Assembly (NCBI GenBank): GCA_964461105.1
Contig: CAYWSY010000019.1
Location: 1 to 27,871 of the forward strand
Length of the DNA: 27,871 nucleotides
Origin: JAGVMG01 sp964461105
Lineage (GTDB): Bacteria > Chlamydiota > Chlamydiia > Chlamydiales > Rhabdochlamydiaceae
Direction: 5' to 3'
Part shown: positions 1 to 8,854 of the stretch, one piece after another
Position numbering within the stretch: the first letter of the stretch is position 1
Layout: each line of letters begins with the position of its first letter
Program-made: the position numbers and the translations under genes
Notes under the pieces: model-generated
Database searches by the model: none
The model's input: only the letters and a program-made list of their open reading frames with translations
Told to the model about the DNA's origin: nothing

Positions 1-53
1 TTCTTTATTCAACTTTGCAGGTATTCTGGATGCCTTTGAACCGGAAGGGGTAT
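1..53 (+). repeat. Dispersed repeat, copy A (left arm of 53-bp inverted repeat)
   Basis: The first 53 bases match the reverse complement of 27805-27857 at 51 of 53 positions, with differences only at positions 30 and 42. The core TTTGAACCGGAAGGGG also occurs twice, head to head, in the hairpin at 19695-19734. The copy may extend to the left beyond the window. It lies outside any gene I can support. Confidence 0.9.
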
Positions 54-159
54 ATTTTGATATGCGCCATTCCACTGTTTCTACTCATTGAGTATAAACA
101 GCTTATATACATTTAATATAACGTTTCACAAAAAACATAGCGCAAAGCAATCAATTTTA

Positions 160-188
160 TTTAAATTAACTAGGATCTTTGATATAAT
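160..188 (+). promoter_or_regulatory. Sigma70/sigma66-type promoter for the OTU-domain gene
   Basis: TTTAAA at 160-165 and TATAAT at 183-188 are separated by 17 bp; the -10 box is preceded by GA. A Shine-Dalgarno-like AAAGG at 208-212 sits 7 bases before the ATG at 220. The -10 context (GATATAAT) is the same as in the promoters at 18650-18678 and 19802-19830. Confidence 0.65.
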
Positions 189-219
189 TAAGCTATATAA
201 TTTAATCAAAGGTAATCTT

Positions 220-3096
220 ATGACAAGTCCTGTTGGTACAAAGATTCGCGCAAAAGCGGATCATTCCTTCAAGATGATCATCGATGGTCAGAAGTGGAAA
301 TTTAAAGTGTATGACAGTGCAACTGGAAACATAATTAACCCAAGCCATAATCTCGGCGTTTTAGAAGCAGTTGCGCGCGAAGGGATCAAAGGGAGCCTTG
401 CCATCACTGCGGCTGCTGGTGCAGCATCAAAAACCGTTGAACGGATCCAGTTCAATGTAACGAATGTTATTGCAGACCCATCTACTTCTGAGCTTGGGTT
501 GGCCGATGGAGCGGTTAATCCTAACATTACAAACGTTGAATATAACGCCAATCCTGCAGATAAGACTTCTTACACAAAAGCCTCCCCTACAAGCCCACCG
601 GACATTACCGCACAAATTACTAAAATCAAAGATGCGGTCCTCAATCCGAAAGACCATGCATCGACCTCGAGTACAAAAAGCGGTCACTCAGAAAAAAGCT
701 CACGCTCATCTTCATCCTCTTCATCAGCTAAAGCTGATGAGTTGCCAAAAGCGCCAAAGCATCACCAACCGAAAACAAGAGATATTGAGAAATCAAACAC
801 AGAGATTTTAACAGCCTTTTTAAAAGGACAGGGGCTTGGAAAAGGAAAATTTGATGAAGTGCGACTCATCAAAGACGTGACACGACAACTCAATGAACAC
901 TTGCCGGATGGCGCCAAGAAGCTCACAGAAGCTGACGTTAGAAAGGAGATTCAAAAACGATTAGGAAAGCTCAAAATCAGCGATCGTCCAGATGAATTAA
1001 AGAGTGCTATTCAGGAAGTGTTTAAAATGCATGGAGTCAATGTCCTCCTAGCCACTAAAAACAAAGGCACCTATACACTCACGCCAGCACTGGATAAGCC
1101 TTTAGACCTTCACAACACCGTGCTTTTAGTCAGTTCAGCTGAAAACATCCAGTGCGTAACCGGCAAAGGGGCAGAAAAAGAGTTACATGCCGCCGGGTTA
1201 AGACAAGCACCATTTGCAATTGAAAACGGCGGTGCTGGTGATTGCGCAGCAAGAGCTCTTGCGGGAGCCCGGATGTTGAATCAAGGCGCATGGATCGCAG
1301 ATGACACAACGCGACAAGCGCTACATAAAGCTGAGGGATTCCAGATCCGTAGGGAAGTCACCGAACATATGCACGCGCATCCCAAAGAGTACTTTGGCGA
1401 CATGATACGATTCCAACACGCGCTTAGTGCTGCTATAGCAAAAGGTCATTCTATTTTCACAAATGAAGCGGATCAAGAAAAATTAACTCTATTGCTCGGG
1501 AAAAGTCCAGCAACACTCATCGAAAAAGAAAAGACCTTCTTAGTACAGACATATGCTGCCTATGCCTCTAAACCAGGAGTCTGGCTTGATGGGCCCTTCT
1601 TCTTGGGCTATGCGAAGAAATATGGAGCAGATATTGCGATTGTAACTGAATCTGCTGACAGGTACCGTATTGACTCAAGCTTTAGAAAAGATGCCAAGGA
1701 GCGTCCGATTCCTAAAGACGGAAAGGGAACCCTGTTTATCTACTTCAATGGATCCAATCACTATCAAACCTTCAACATTGTAAGAAGTAAGATTACAAGC
1801 CAAAAGAGCGCGCGCCTGTCTCAGATCGTGCAAGATTGTAACGATTCAGAAAAACCTCAGCGCGTCCGCAGAACTTTCTTAAGCGAGCTTTCTAAGAGAA
1901 CGGTAGATCGCGCAAAGCTGTCTAATGCATTACATCAATTGAAAAGAGTCGATAAACAAGGCTATTTGACACTGACTCAACTTGCAAAAGATGAGCTCAG
2001 AGCTTGTTTTACAAATAGCAGATCCATATCGAAGTTGGTCACAAAGTTAACAACGGAACTTGGCGCTTCTTCGAACGCAGACTTGGCGATTAAACTCGAG
2101 GCGCGCATCACGAGCAGCTATCATCTTCAATCGCGAGCTGGCTTCTACCGGGCCTTTAACGAAAGGGATGAAACTAAACTTCACGGAAAGGTCCTTGATT
2201 TAAAGTCAGAGGATCCCGAGCTTTATCTGACATTAGAAGAACTTCTTAGTGGACTTACGCCTGAAGACAATGTAGCTGAAATTTTGAGGATGTATCAATC
2301 GCCCAGTCGGACTCCAGATGGGTATTTTGAGGCAGAGGTAAACAAGCGCCCTTATTTAGATGCGCGAGCTGCGTTCTTTAAGGTGTTGGATTCAGAGAGT
2401 GCTGCCACCGATGAAACTTACCTAACACAACTGGAAACTGCAATTGCACGGTTAAGAGCAGATGATCAGCAGACTTATTTAATATTAAAAGACCTGACAA
2501 AAGTTGAGTCTGACGAGGCCAAAGACATCGCTGAAGCTCTAATTAGAGGGAAGGTAACCGAGCAAGCGATTAAAGAAAGACTTTATCAATATGGTTGCCC
2601 TATTGCCTGGAAAAAATACATCGATGCCTTCGCTGATACAACGGACCGCGCTGATGAGCGGTTAAAAGCTTGCATGATCTCATTGAAAAAGGAGATCCCT
2701 TACGTTGCGATTCATCATAGTGAACGTCAAGGAAACGCAAAGCCTGAAGATGATGTAGCTGCTATTAGAGCAAACCCAATAAGGGCCCCGCTACCCAATG
2801 AGATCTTGGCTAGACATCTATTTTTCAAAGCCCAAGCCCTCCATATGCTCAAAGATGGAGCCGCATACACCGATGCCATCACGCCGGTACTCTGTGACCT
2901 CGCAGAGAATGACCCACAAGGTTACGCAGCAGTCCGGGCATTTGTTACTCGAAATATGAGCCCTAGTGACCCTACTCGAGAGCTTACACCAGAGGAACTT
3001 GGTAAGCAAGTAGATCTCCTCAAAGGGATCACCTTCGATGATGTTCAAGGGCTTATCTACCCTGCCGCACGATCTCTTGAAGAGATCGATGATTAA
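220..3096 (+). CDS. OTU-type cysteine protease (candidate deubiquitinase effector)
   Basis: 958-aa protein. The frame is open back to position 88, but ATG 220 is chosen because it follows AAAGG and a promoter at good spacing. An N-terminal region (about 1-150) of unknown fold is followed by a Ser/Lys/His-rich linker (about 165-200). The OTU-like core spans about 325-520: GAGDCAARALAG holds the candidate nucleophile Cys342, a WLDGPFFLGYAKKYGADIAIV segment resembles the family's central strand-helix region, and SNHYQTF holds candidate catalytic His514. These match the DGxC and HY signatures of OTU deubiquitinases. The remaining 430 residues are predicted mostly helical, without a domain I recognise. 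OTU proteases cleave ubiquitin chains; chlamydiae have no ubiquitin, so a host target is inferred. No signal peptide or membrane segment is seen, so type III secretion would be the expected route. Activity and secretion are untested. Confidence 0.75.
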   Translation: MTSPVGTKIRAKADHSFKMIIDGQKWKFKVYDSATGNIINPSHNLGVLEAVAREGIKGSLAITAAAGAASKTVERIQFNVTNVIADPSTSELGLADGAVNPNITNVEYNANPADKTSYTKASPTSPPDITAQITKIKDAVLNPKDHASTSSTKSGHSEKSSRSSSSSSSAKADELPKAPKHHQPKTRDIEKSNTEILTAFLKGQGLGKGKFDEVRLIKDVTRQLNEHLPDGAKKLTEADVRKEIQKRLGKLKISDRPDELKSAIQEVFKMHGVNVLLATKNKGTYTLTPALDKPLDLHNTVLLVSSAENIQCVTGKGAEKELHAAGLRQAPFAIENGGAGDCAARALAGARMLNQGAWIADDTTRQALHKAEGFQIRREVTEHMHAHPKEYFGDMIRFQHALSAAIAKGHSIFTNEADQEKLTLLLGKSPATLIEKEKTFLVQTYAAYASKPGVWLDGPFFLGYAKKYGADIAIVTESADRYRIDSSFRKDAKERPIPKDGKGTLFIYFNGSNHYQTFNIVRSKITSQKSARLSQIVQDCNDSEKPQRVRRTFLSELSKRTVDRAKLSNALHQLKRVDKQGYLTLTQLAKDELRACFTNSRSISKLVTKLTTELGASSNADLAIKLEARITSSYHLQSRAGFYRAFNERDETKLHGKVLDLKSEDPELYLTLEELLSGLTPEDNVAEILRMYQSPSRTPDGYFEAEVNKRPYLDARAAFFKVLDSESAATDETYLTQLETAIARLRADDQQTYLILKDLTKVESDEAKDIAEALIRGKVTEQAIKERLYQYGCPIAWKKYIDAFADTTDRADERLKACMISLKKEIPYVAIHHSERQGNAKPEDDVAAIRANPIRAPLPNEILARHLFFKAQALHMLKDGAAYTDAITPVLCDLAENDPQGYAAVRAFVTRNMSPSDPTRELTPEELGKQVDLLKGITFDDVQGLIYPAARSLEEIDD

Positions 3097-3126
3097 CCAA
3101 CCCACTCATACCACCCTTCTTCTCAC

Positions 3127-3152
3127 AACAGGCGCTGATTCCAGCGCCTGTT
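3127..3152 (+). terminator. Intrinsic terminator-like hairpin after the OTU gene
   Basis: An 11-bp perfect stem (AACAGGCGCTG / CAGCGCCTGTT) with an ATTC loop begins 30 bases after the stop codon. The downstream tract (GCGTTTCC) is poor in T, so termination may be incomplete or hairpin-dependent. Confidence 0.7.
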
Positions 3153-3172
3153 GCGTTTCCATTGATCCCCTA

Positions 3173-3203
3173 TTGACTTAAACCCTCCCCTCTATGAGAT
3201 AGT
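3173..3203 (+). promoter_or_regulatory. Possible promoter for the Nudix / AsmA-like pair
   Basis: TTGACT at 3173-3178 is a good -35 box. The -10 box is uncertain: GATAGT at 3198-3203 would give a 19-bp spacer. A strong purine-rich ribosome site GGGGAAGGGA follows at about 3217-3225, before the ATG at 3232. Confidence 0.4.
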
Positions 3204-3231
3204 AATCTTAAATACGGGGAAGGGACACTCC

Positions 3232-3780
3232 ATGACCAACCACGCAGCAGAACAAGAAGAGCTGGAGCGCAATGCGCCCATTGAACGGACGATGGTCCAC
3301 CAAGGGAGGATCGTCAGCCTGCGCACGGATCGATGGAAGGACCATGTCTGGGATATTGTCCTCCATCCAGGCGCTGTCGTTATCTTGCCTGTGTTGCCAG
3401 ATGGCCGGCTCCTCTTGGTCAAGCAATGGCGGCGCGCAATTGGCAGAATCCTCGTCGAACTACCCGCAGGCACCTTGGAAACACATGAGCCTGTTGCTGT
3501 CTGTGCTCAGAGGGAATTGCAAGAGGAAACGGGCTTTTTTTCACATGAACTCATCTCGCTTGGAGGCTTTTATAGCGCCCCTGGGTTTTGCTCCGAGTAC
3601 TTGCATTTCTTTCTAGCTCTCCAATTAGAAAAAGCTCCCCTTGCACCAGATGAAGATGAAGCAATTGATCTTCTTACCTTGACTCTAGATGAGGTGTGGG
3701 AGATGATCCGCACAGGTGAGATTTGTGATTCAAAAACCATTGCCGGAGTCGCACGCTATGTCCAATTCCAATCCACATAA
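3232..3780 (+). CDS. Nudix hydrolase, ADP-ribose pyrophosphatase-like
   Basis: 182 aa. A full Nudix box (GX5EX7REUXEEXGU) is present: G80, E86, R94-E95, E98-E99 and G101, with Leu96 and Phe102 at the hydrophobic positions. Upstream, residues 47-68 (HPGAVVILPVLPDGRLLLVKQ) match the strand pattern and the VKQxR feature of ADP-ribose pyrophosphatases of the NudF type, which split ADP-ribose to AMP and ribose 5-phosphate in the cytoplasm. Length is usual for that group. The start is supported by a strong purine-rich site. The 3' end overlaps the next gene by 23 nt, so the two are probably translated from one transcript. Family assignment is firm; the substrate is inferred from overall resemblance. 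Confidence 0.85.
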   Translation: MTNHAAEQEELERNAPIERTMVHQGRIVSLRTDRWKDHVWDIVLHPGAVVILPVLPDGRLLLVKQWRRAIGRILVELPAGTLETHEPVAVCAQRELQEETGFFSHELISLGGFYSAPGFCSEYLHFFLALQLEKAPLAPDEDEAIDLLTLTLDEVWEMIRTGEICDSKTIAGVARYVQFQST

Positions 3781-6700
3781 GCCCTCTTTCGGACGCACCT
3801 TGCTCAAATTGATCCTGGGCTTGTGCGTGCTTACTCTCGCTCTTGTGTGCCTCGCTCCTGTGTTTTTCTCGACGCGTATGGGCACCGATCTCATTACCCG
3901 TCAGCTCAATCAACGCTTTCAAGGAGAGGTCAAAATCGACTCCCTCTCCCTTTCCCTTTTTGGAGGGCAAACCATTAAACACGTGCACGTGTACGATCAC
4001 CAAAAACAACTCATTGGAGAGTGCCCCCTGATTGAAACCGATCAGAGCCTCTTAGCGTTGCTTGTTACAAAAGATATCGGCCATGCCCGCATGCAAGCAC
4101 CCCATCTCATCATCCGCAATTCCCTTCCAACCTTTGCCGCTGTAGCAAGCCTTCCTGTCATGATAGGTGGGTTCGCGGCTTTGCCTGAAATCACCTCCAT
4201 TCAAACAGATGTGACAGGACACCTCGTAGTTACGGATGGTAGAATCGAGGTGTTGGCGCAAGAGATCGATCCTATTCTCTTTAAAGAGCTCAATCTCGAG
4301 CTTGACCTGCCCCCATCAAGGGAACAGATCGCCCTCAAACTTAACTGCACAACTGAACAGAACACACAAATGGGAACGGTTGCGATTGTGGCCCACATCA
4401 GCGATCTTAATTCCCCAACCCCTCAAGTCTCCATCGATTCGACCATCAATCAATTGCCCGTACAGGGAGTCGATCAGATTGTTGGCTATTTCAGGCCCTC
4501 ATTGCGCGGAATCCTCTATCTTGCTTTAGGTCCAACGCTGAATTTTCATTTGACCGCTCAATCTGCAGGGCCGCAACATGCGTTTAATCTCACATGGGAG
4601 ATGGATACTGCGCATTTAGTAGGCTCCGCACAGGTACAAATGACTGAAAATCAGCTAACGCTCACCTCTCCGAGTGTTGCAACATTTACCTTAACCCCCC
4701 AATTGATGAAGCGCTTAAATGAAGAGATCGTTTTGAGCAAGCCAGCTCAATTTCAACTCAAGCTCGATACCCTTGCAGGCTCTTCATTTTCAGGTTCCTT
4801 TTTCAATGCCCAGCCCCTCTCCCTTCTCGTTAAGGCGCAGCCACTCGAATTAAACATGGTCCGATTTGAACTCAATTCCCCAGATGCTCTCAATGAAGTG
4901 CACTTCAAAGGCTCCATTCAAAGCCCCTCTCAAGGCTCCCTTGAACTGCAAGGAGCGATTTCCCAGCTTCAGACCACAGCCCTTACCCAAGCGACACTCA
5001 CTGGAGTAAAAGTTTCCGTAGACCTGATGGGAGCGCTCGTTGGAGCTTCAGCTCCGTTAAGCCACCAGTTAGGAGATACTGCAGACCTCCATATTGCACT
5101 CAAAGCACAGGGAGAAGAGAAATCCGCTCAGATCGCGGCAACAACGCCTTTGTTACAGATCGGCCCGATGGAAGTGACAATCAACGAAAAGATTCAACTA
5201 GAGCAGCCAGCCCCTTTTGCCTACACGCTCAAAGCGTATGACAACCAGGTGCTCAAAGGTTCTATTCAAGGAGCGCTCACCCCGCTCAAGAAAGGGATGT
5301 TCAAAGTCAAAGGAGCACTGGATATTCCTGAATTTATATTGCAGCAAGTAACGCTTACCCAAGGATCGATCCCATTCGAGCTCAACACAGCAACTCAAAC
5401 AGCTTCGATCCAAGTCAACGCACAAGTTAAGGATGCGGCAAGCTCAGATGGCACGCTTGCAGCTCAGATCCGTGTCACTGAGTTACCTGCAAGCTTTGAT
5501 GTAACGCTAGCAAAAACTGAGGCATCGCTTACCCTTCAAAACCTATCCACAACCTTTCTCGATCTCTTAATCGAAGAGCCCATCTCTCCTTGGATCGGTC
5601 CATCGATGCAAGCCAAGGTCGATTTCGTCTTTAGTCCCAAGGAGCAGAGTTTTACCATCAAAGGTTCAAGCCCTTATATGACCTGTGCGCTTGGTCTAAA
5701 TGCCGATACAAACGGCCTTAAACTCAAAAATTCCCCTGCAGAGATCAGTTGGGTTTTGACCCCGGAGCGCTATCAAATTCTCGATAAACTGCTGACCGGA
5801 GGCGCAAACTCTCCATTTGAGCTGCATGCCCCCACAACCTTCCAATTTCTTTTAAGCCAATTGCAAATCCCCTTTTCGCTTGAATCTGAAGGGCAAAAGA
5901 TGTTTGAATTTGGACAGAGTCTCATCAATGCCTCTGGAAAAGCAGGAACTCTTGAATTTTTTGACAGATCTTCACAAGAAAAGATCCAGCTCTCTGAATG
6001 CGTCTTTAATTTTAACCGCTCTTCTCTTAAAGCGCCCATGCGCATGAGCTTAACTTCTAGTGTTGCATCTCAAGGGGGAAAAATTGGCTCAATCAATCTA
6101 GATGCAACACTTGATCTGAAAGGGAACGATCTTACATCTTTGACCTCAGATATCCAGCTCAAAGTCGTTCAATTTCCCTCTCGGGTATTTGATTTGTTAG
6201 CGCGCACTCAAGGTGCAGTTAACTTCCCTTTTTCGCTCCTCTTTGGCGAGACATTAAATGCGACCCTCTCTGCCCAGCTCAAAGAATTTAGCGGACCTAT
6301 TGCCTTAAGCGTCCAGTCCCCCCAGACGCGTATCTCGCTAAAAGGTAAGCTTGCAAATGGCGCGCTGATGCTCACAGAACCGCTCCATGCACAAGCCGCC
6401 TTAACCCCCGAGACAAGCCGCCTATTGCTGGGTAAAGCCAATCCCCTCTCCATCACTTACCTCTACTCCCGCAATCCGATCACACTCGAGATTTCCCCTA
6501 AAGACTTCTACCTTCCGCTCTATCCCTTTGATGTGTCGCGGATCCACCTAGGAGCTGGAAAACTTGAACTCGGTAAGATCCACTGCCATAATGAAGGGAA
6601 CCTCAACGCCGCGCTCAGCATTCTCAAATCAAAGCAATTCAATAAAGCCCAAGATCTGGTTCTTTGGTTTGCCCCTTTAGACTTCCACATGACCCAAGGA

Positions 6701-7195
6701 AAAATCGATATTGAAAGAACAGAAATCCTTCTTTCCGATACATTTGATATTGCATTATGGGGAAAGATCGATGTCGCTGGGGACTATGTCGATATGGTGT
6801 TAGGACTGACCGCGCCAACACTTCGCCTCGCCTTTGGCATCAAAGAGCTTCCCGATAACTATGTCTTAACGATCCCCTTAAAAGGGCCGATGAACAACGT
6901 CAAAATGGATACCAAAAAAGCAACCGCAAAGGTCACGATGATTCTTGCGTGGCAAAAGGCAACCGAAGTGGGCGGTGCTGCGGCAGGGCCCGCAGGAGCT
7001 CTCCTCGGCGGGCTTGTCAACAAGATGGCTACACTTCCAGACTCCGATGGAAAGGTGCCTCCACCGAAGCACCCTTTCCCATGGGAAATTGGAAGACGCA
7101 GCAAAGAGAGCTCTTCAACGGAGCCATCAGGGAAGAAACGGCACTTCAAGCAGAAAGAGCGGCCGTTTAAGCAGATCTTGAAGGTGATTCGATAA
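3758..7195 (+). CDS. Large AsmA/TamB-like envelope protein
   Basis: 1145 aa. A GTG at 3716 is in frame, but ATG 3758 has GGAG 9 bases upstream and gives a conventional N-terminus: a short polar/basic stretch, then a hydrophobic segment at about residues 14-34 that would anchor it in the inner membrane. The first 80 residues after the anchor (with LITRQLNQRFQGEVKIDSLS and a following IKHVHVYD) resemble the N-terminal module of AsmA/TamB/YhdP-type proteins, where a membrane anchor leads into a long beta-rich groove that carries lipids between membranes. The rest is long, beta-prone and full of alternating hydrophobic residues. Near the C-terminus a segment resembling AsmA C-terminal regions (DMVLGLTAPTLRLAFG) is followed by a Gly/Ala-rich helix (about 1065-1090) and a basic tail. 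Lipid transport is inferred from architecture, not from a diagnostic motif. Confidence 0.6.
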   Translation: MSNSNPHKPSFGRTLLKLILGLCVLTLALVCLAPVFFSTRMGTDLITRQLNQRFQGEVKIDSLSLSLFGGQTIKHVHVYDHQKQLIGECPLIETDQSLLALLVTKDIGHARMQAPHLIIRNSLPTFAAVASLPVMIGGFAALPEITSIQTDVTGHLVVTDGRIEVLAQEIDPILFKELNLELDLPPSREQIALKLNCTTEQNTQMGTVAIVAHISDLNSPTPQVSIDSTINQLPVQGVDQIVGYFRPSLRGILYLALGPTLNFHLTAQSAGPQHAFNLTWEMDTAHLVGSAQVQMTENQLTLTSPSVATFTLTPQLMKRLNEEIVLSKPAQFQLKLDTLAGSSFSGSFFNAQPLSLLVKAQPLELNMVRFELNSPDALNEVHFKGSIQSPSQGSLELQGAISQLQTTALTQATLTGVKVSVDLMGALVGASAPLSHQLGDTADLHIALKAQGEEKSAQIAATTPLLQIGPMEVTINEKIQLEQPAPFAYTLKAYDNQVLKGSIQGALTPLKKGMFKVKGALDIPEFILQQVTLTQGSIPFELNTATQTASIQVNAQVKDAASSDGTLAAQIRVTELPASFDVTLAKTEASLTLQNLSTTFLDLLIEEPISPWIGPSMQAKVDFVFSPKEQSFTIKGSSPYMTCALGLNADTNGLKLKNSPAEISWVLTPERYQILDKLLTGGANSPFELHAPTTFQFLLSQLQIPFSLESEGQKMFEFGQSLINASGKAGTLEFFDRSSQEKIQLSECVFNFNRSSLKAPMRMSLTSSVASQGGKIGSINLDATLDLKGNDLTSLTSDIQLKVVQFPSRVFDLLARTQGAVNFPFSLLFGETLNATLSAQLKEFSGPIALSVQSPQTRISLKGKLANGALMLTEPLHAQAALTPETSRLLLGKANPLSITYLYSRNPITLEISPKDFYLPLYPFDVSRIHLGAGKLELGKIHCHNEGNLNAALSILKSKQFNKAQDLVLWFAPLDFHMTQGKIDIERTEILLSDTFDIALWGKIDVAGDYVDMVLGLTAPTLRLAFGIKELPDNYVLTIPLKGPMNNVKMDTKKATAKVTMILAWQKATEVGGAAAGPAGALLGGLVNKMATLPDSDGKVPPPKHPFPWEIGRRSKESSSTEPSGKKRHFKQKERPFKQILKVIR

Positions 7196-7311
7196 ACTTT
7201 TAAGAAAAATCACCGAAAAAATTCTAAACACACAATCAAAATTAGCGCGATTATAAACACTCGCAAAGGGATAAAACAACAACGCCTCACGATTTCCACA
7301 TTTTGAGCAAC

Positions 7312-7563
7312 TTATTCGTAAAGCTTTCCTCCCATAAGAATATCAGCAAAGACTTGCCAATCCGGACTTTTGGGGACCGGTAGCCCCTGATTTATGTAAA
7401 AACCATCCATATCCTCTACCCAAGAGGCCATAGCTTCTAAAAACGCTCCAACATCTTTATTTTCCCAATTCTCCATGTTTTCCAAATAATCCTTTTTAAG
7501 GCATTTTAAAAACCGAACAAAATCATCTCTATTTTTAATTCTTCGAACTTCGGAATATTTCAT
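7312..7563 (-). CDS. Small immunity-like protein (DUF7660-type)
   Basis: 83 aa. A longer in-frame start exists, but ATG 7563 follows the upstream stop codon by one base and has AAAGGT just ahead of it. The pattern DDFVRFLKxLxxD, then WENKDVGAFLEAMASWVEDMDGFY, then PDWQVFADILMGGKLYE fits small acidic proteins of the DUF7660 type; that name is from memory. Its position directly after a toxin C-terminus (spacing 1 nt, leftward transcription) is the usual place for a polymorphic-toxin immunity gene, so it would neutralise the toxin encoded upstream. Because the toxin is now truncated, the gene may be an orphan. Base composition is clearly more AT-rich than the AsmA-like gene next to it, in line with acquisition by transfer. 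Confidence 0.6.
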   Translation of the reverse strand: MKYSEVRRIKNRDDFVRFLKCLKKDYLENMENWENKDVGAFLEAMASWVEDMDGFYINQGLPVPKSPDWQVFADILMGGKLYE

Positions 7564-7564
7564 T

Positions 7565-7750
7565 TTATTTACCTTTAATTTTAATGGAGATCCCTCCATT
7601 TTTGGTAGTAAACTTCCATGTTTCAGAAGCAATTTCTTCAGGTGTTGCCATTCTATATGGCACCTCTAAACCCGCCCTGCGAAATGCTTCTAATCGTCTA
7701 TTGTCAAACGTATACAAAATATTGTTTTGTTTCATCAACCTAATTGGCGG
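7565..7750 (-). pseudogene. C-terminal remnant of a polymorphic toxin, cut off by the IS
   Basis: 61 codons of the host gene remain, ending at the stop at 7565-7567. The peptide includes ILYTFDNRRLEAFRRAGLEVP, then YRMATPEEIASETWKFTTKNGG. A DNRRL-AF-AG core of this kind is typical of toxin C-termini with a ParB/sulfiredoxin-like fold in Rhs and related polymorphic toxins; this is recalled, not searched. The frame runs on into the IS end and stops there about 17 codons upstream, so no N-terminal delivery part is left. A TTG at 7792 inside the IS could start a short fusion peptide, but I regard this as a relic. It is followed at once by the immunity-like gene. Confidence 0.6.
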
Positions 7751-7767
7751 GGCCTTGTTGCGTAAAT
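7751..7767 (+). repeat. IS left terminal inverted repeat
   Basis: GGCCTTGTTGCGTAAAT; perfect inverted match to 8855-8871. It lies at the 3' side of the transposase gene. Confidence 0.9.
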
Positions 7768-7813
7768 CAAATTTGAGAGCAGCCTCTGTCAAGATGGGGA
7801 GCGCTCTAAACTT

Positions 7814-8770
7814 TTAAGCCGCCCCCCACGCCCCTTTTGGCATTCCTAAAGCGGTCATTTTATTGAGCACCTTAGATTTAGCATAGACCTCTCCTCGTTG
7901 ATTTTTCAGTTTCCGAGCTTGTAATTTGTCACCGAGCAGGGTTTTCCATCGATAAAATGCTGTCTCACCCAAAGACCTTCGGTGATATCCTGCTAGTGTT
8001 TTCCAGATTTTTCTAGCTTCATCATCATTCCCCATGCCCGCTATGGCTCTTATCGCATCGTTGCGACTCTTCATTTCAGGCTCATCCTTAAGACCATGTA
8101 AAACAGCTCCTCTTTTGGGAGGAATTATAGGATCGATTCCATGCGCATGAAAGTCAGCACGAACCGCCCCTATATCGTAGGCTCCATCGCCGTAGCCTCT
8201 TTTTACAGACCGTGGTAGATGCCGAGTCATTTTGGGGGCCACTTCGCAATCGGATTCAGAGTTTTCTCCAAGATAACTAATCACGACATCGTGGCTATCT
8301 GGACAAACAGCCAGGTGGAGCTTCCTCCAAGTTCTGCGTTTGCTTTTGCCGTGTTTTTTAACCTTCCACTCTCCTTCGCCGTAAACTTTTAACCCCGAGG
8401 AATCGAACACAATATCTGTAATTTTTTTGTTGCCGAATCGCCGAATTTCTTGTCCGAGTTCCGCAGCCCTTCTACAAATCCTCGTATAACAAGGGACCTG
8501 CAGACAGAGTCCGAGTAGCCCAATCATCGAAAGCATGAGACCTCGCAACGACCGAAAGGGTAGTTTATAGACCGCCTTGATCATCAACGCGCAGAGAATG
8601 GCCTCATCGGAGTAGACTTTGGGCCTTCCTCGTTTTAGGCTGGGCTCTGCGTTCCACTTTTCGCAGGATTCTTTGGAAAACCAAATCGTCAGGCTTCCCC
8701 TATTTACCAATGCTTTGTTATACTCTGACCAGTTGCGGATACGGTACTTCGTGTTTGTCTGCTTAGTCAT
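7814..8770 (-). CDS. IS5-family DDE transposase
   Basis: 318 aa from ATG 8770, which has AGGA 8 bases upstream; an in-frame extension to 8833 lacks a ribosome site. Catalytic residues are intact: Asp123 in VFDSSGLKVYGEGEW, Asp195 in GYGDGAYD and Glu269 in RRSLGETAFYRW. The KHGKSKRRTWRKLHLAV segment after the first Asp and the C-terminal VLNKMTALGMP are typical of the IS903 subgroup of IS5. The length fits the family (about 305-320), so the element could still be active. It moves DNA by cut-and-paste or replicative transposition at the terminal repeats located 44 bp past its stop codon and 84 bp before its start. Confidence 0.93.
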   Translation of the reverse strand: MTKQTNTKYRIRNWSEYNKALVNRGSLTIWFSKESCEKWNAEPSLKRGRPKVYSDEAILCALMIKAVYKLPFRSLRGLMLSMIGLLGLCLQVPCYTRICRRAAELGQEIRRFGNKKITDIVFDSSGLKVYGEGEWKVKKHGKSKRRTWRKLHLAVCPDSHDVVISYLGENSESDCEVAPKMTRHLPRSVKRGYGDGAYDIGAVRADFHAHGIDPIIPPKRGAVLHGLKDEPEMKSRNDAIRAIAGMGNDDEARKIWKTLAGYHRRSLGETAFYRWKTLLGDKLQARKLKNQRGEVYAKSKVLNKMTALGMPKGAWGAA

Positions 8771-8854
8771 ACATGATCCTAAAATTTTAAGTTTTGTCAC
8801 AAAAAATTTATAGAGTCTGATTTCTAAGTGCAAGCAGAATCCTTATCCGCAGCT

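Noticed and set aside
83..95. TACTCATTGAGTA palindrome resembling the operators at 26466-26511
   Set aside because: The half-sites are the same but the gap is 1 base, not 6, and it is far upstream of the OTU promoter; I treat it as chance in AT-rich DNA.
88..219. 44-codon N-terminal extension of the OTU protein
   Set aside because: It overlaps the predicted promoter, has no ribosome site and encodes low-complexity AT-rich sequence; ATG 220 has a good site.
6859..7149. Open frames on both strands at the 3' end of the AsmA-like gene
   Set aside because: They are shadows of the coding sequence with no ribosome sites and no recognisable product.
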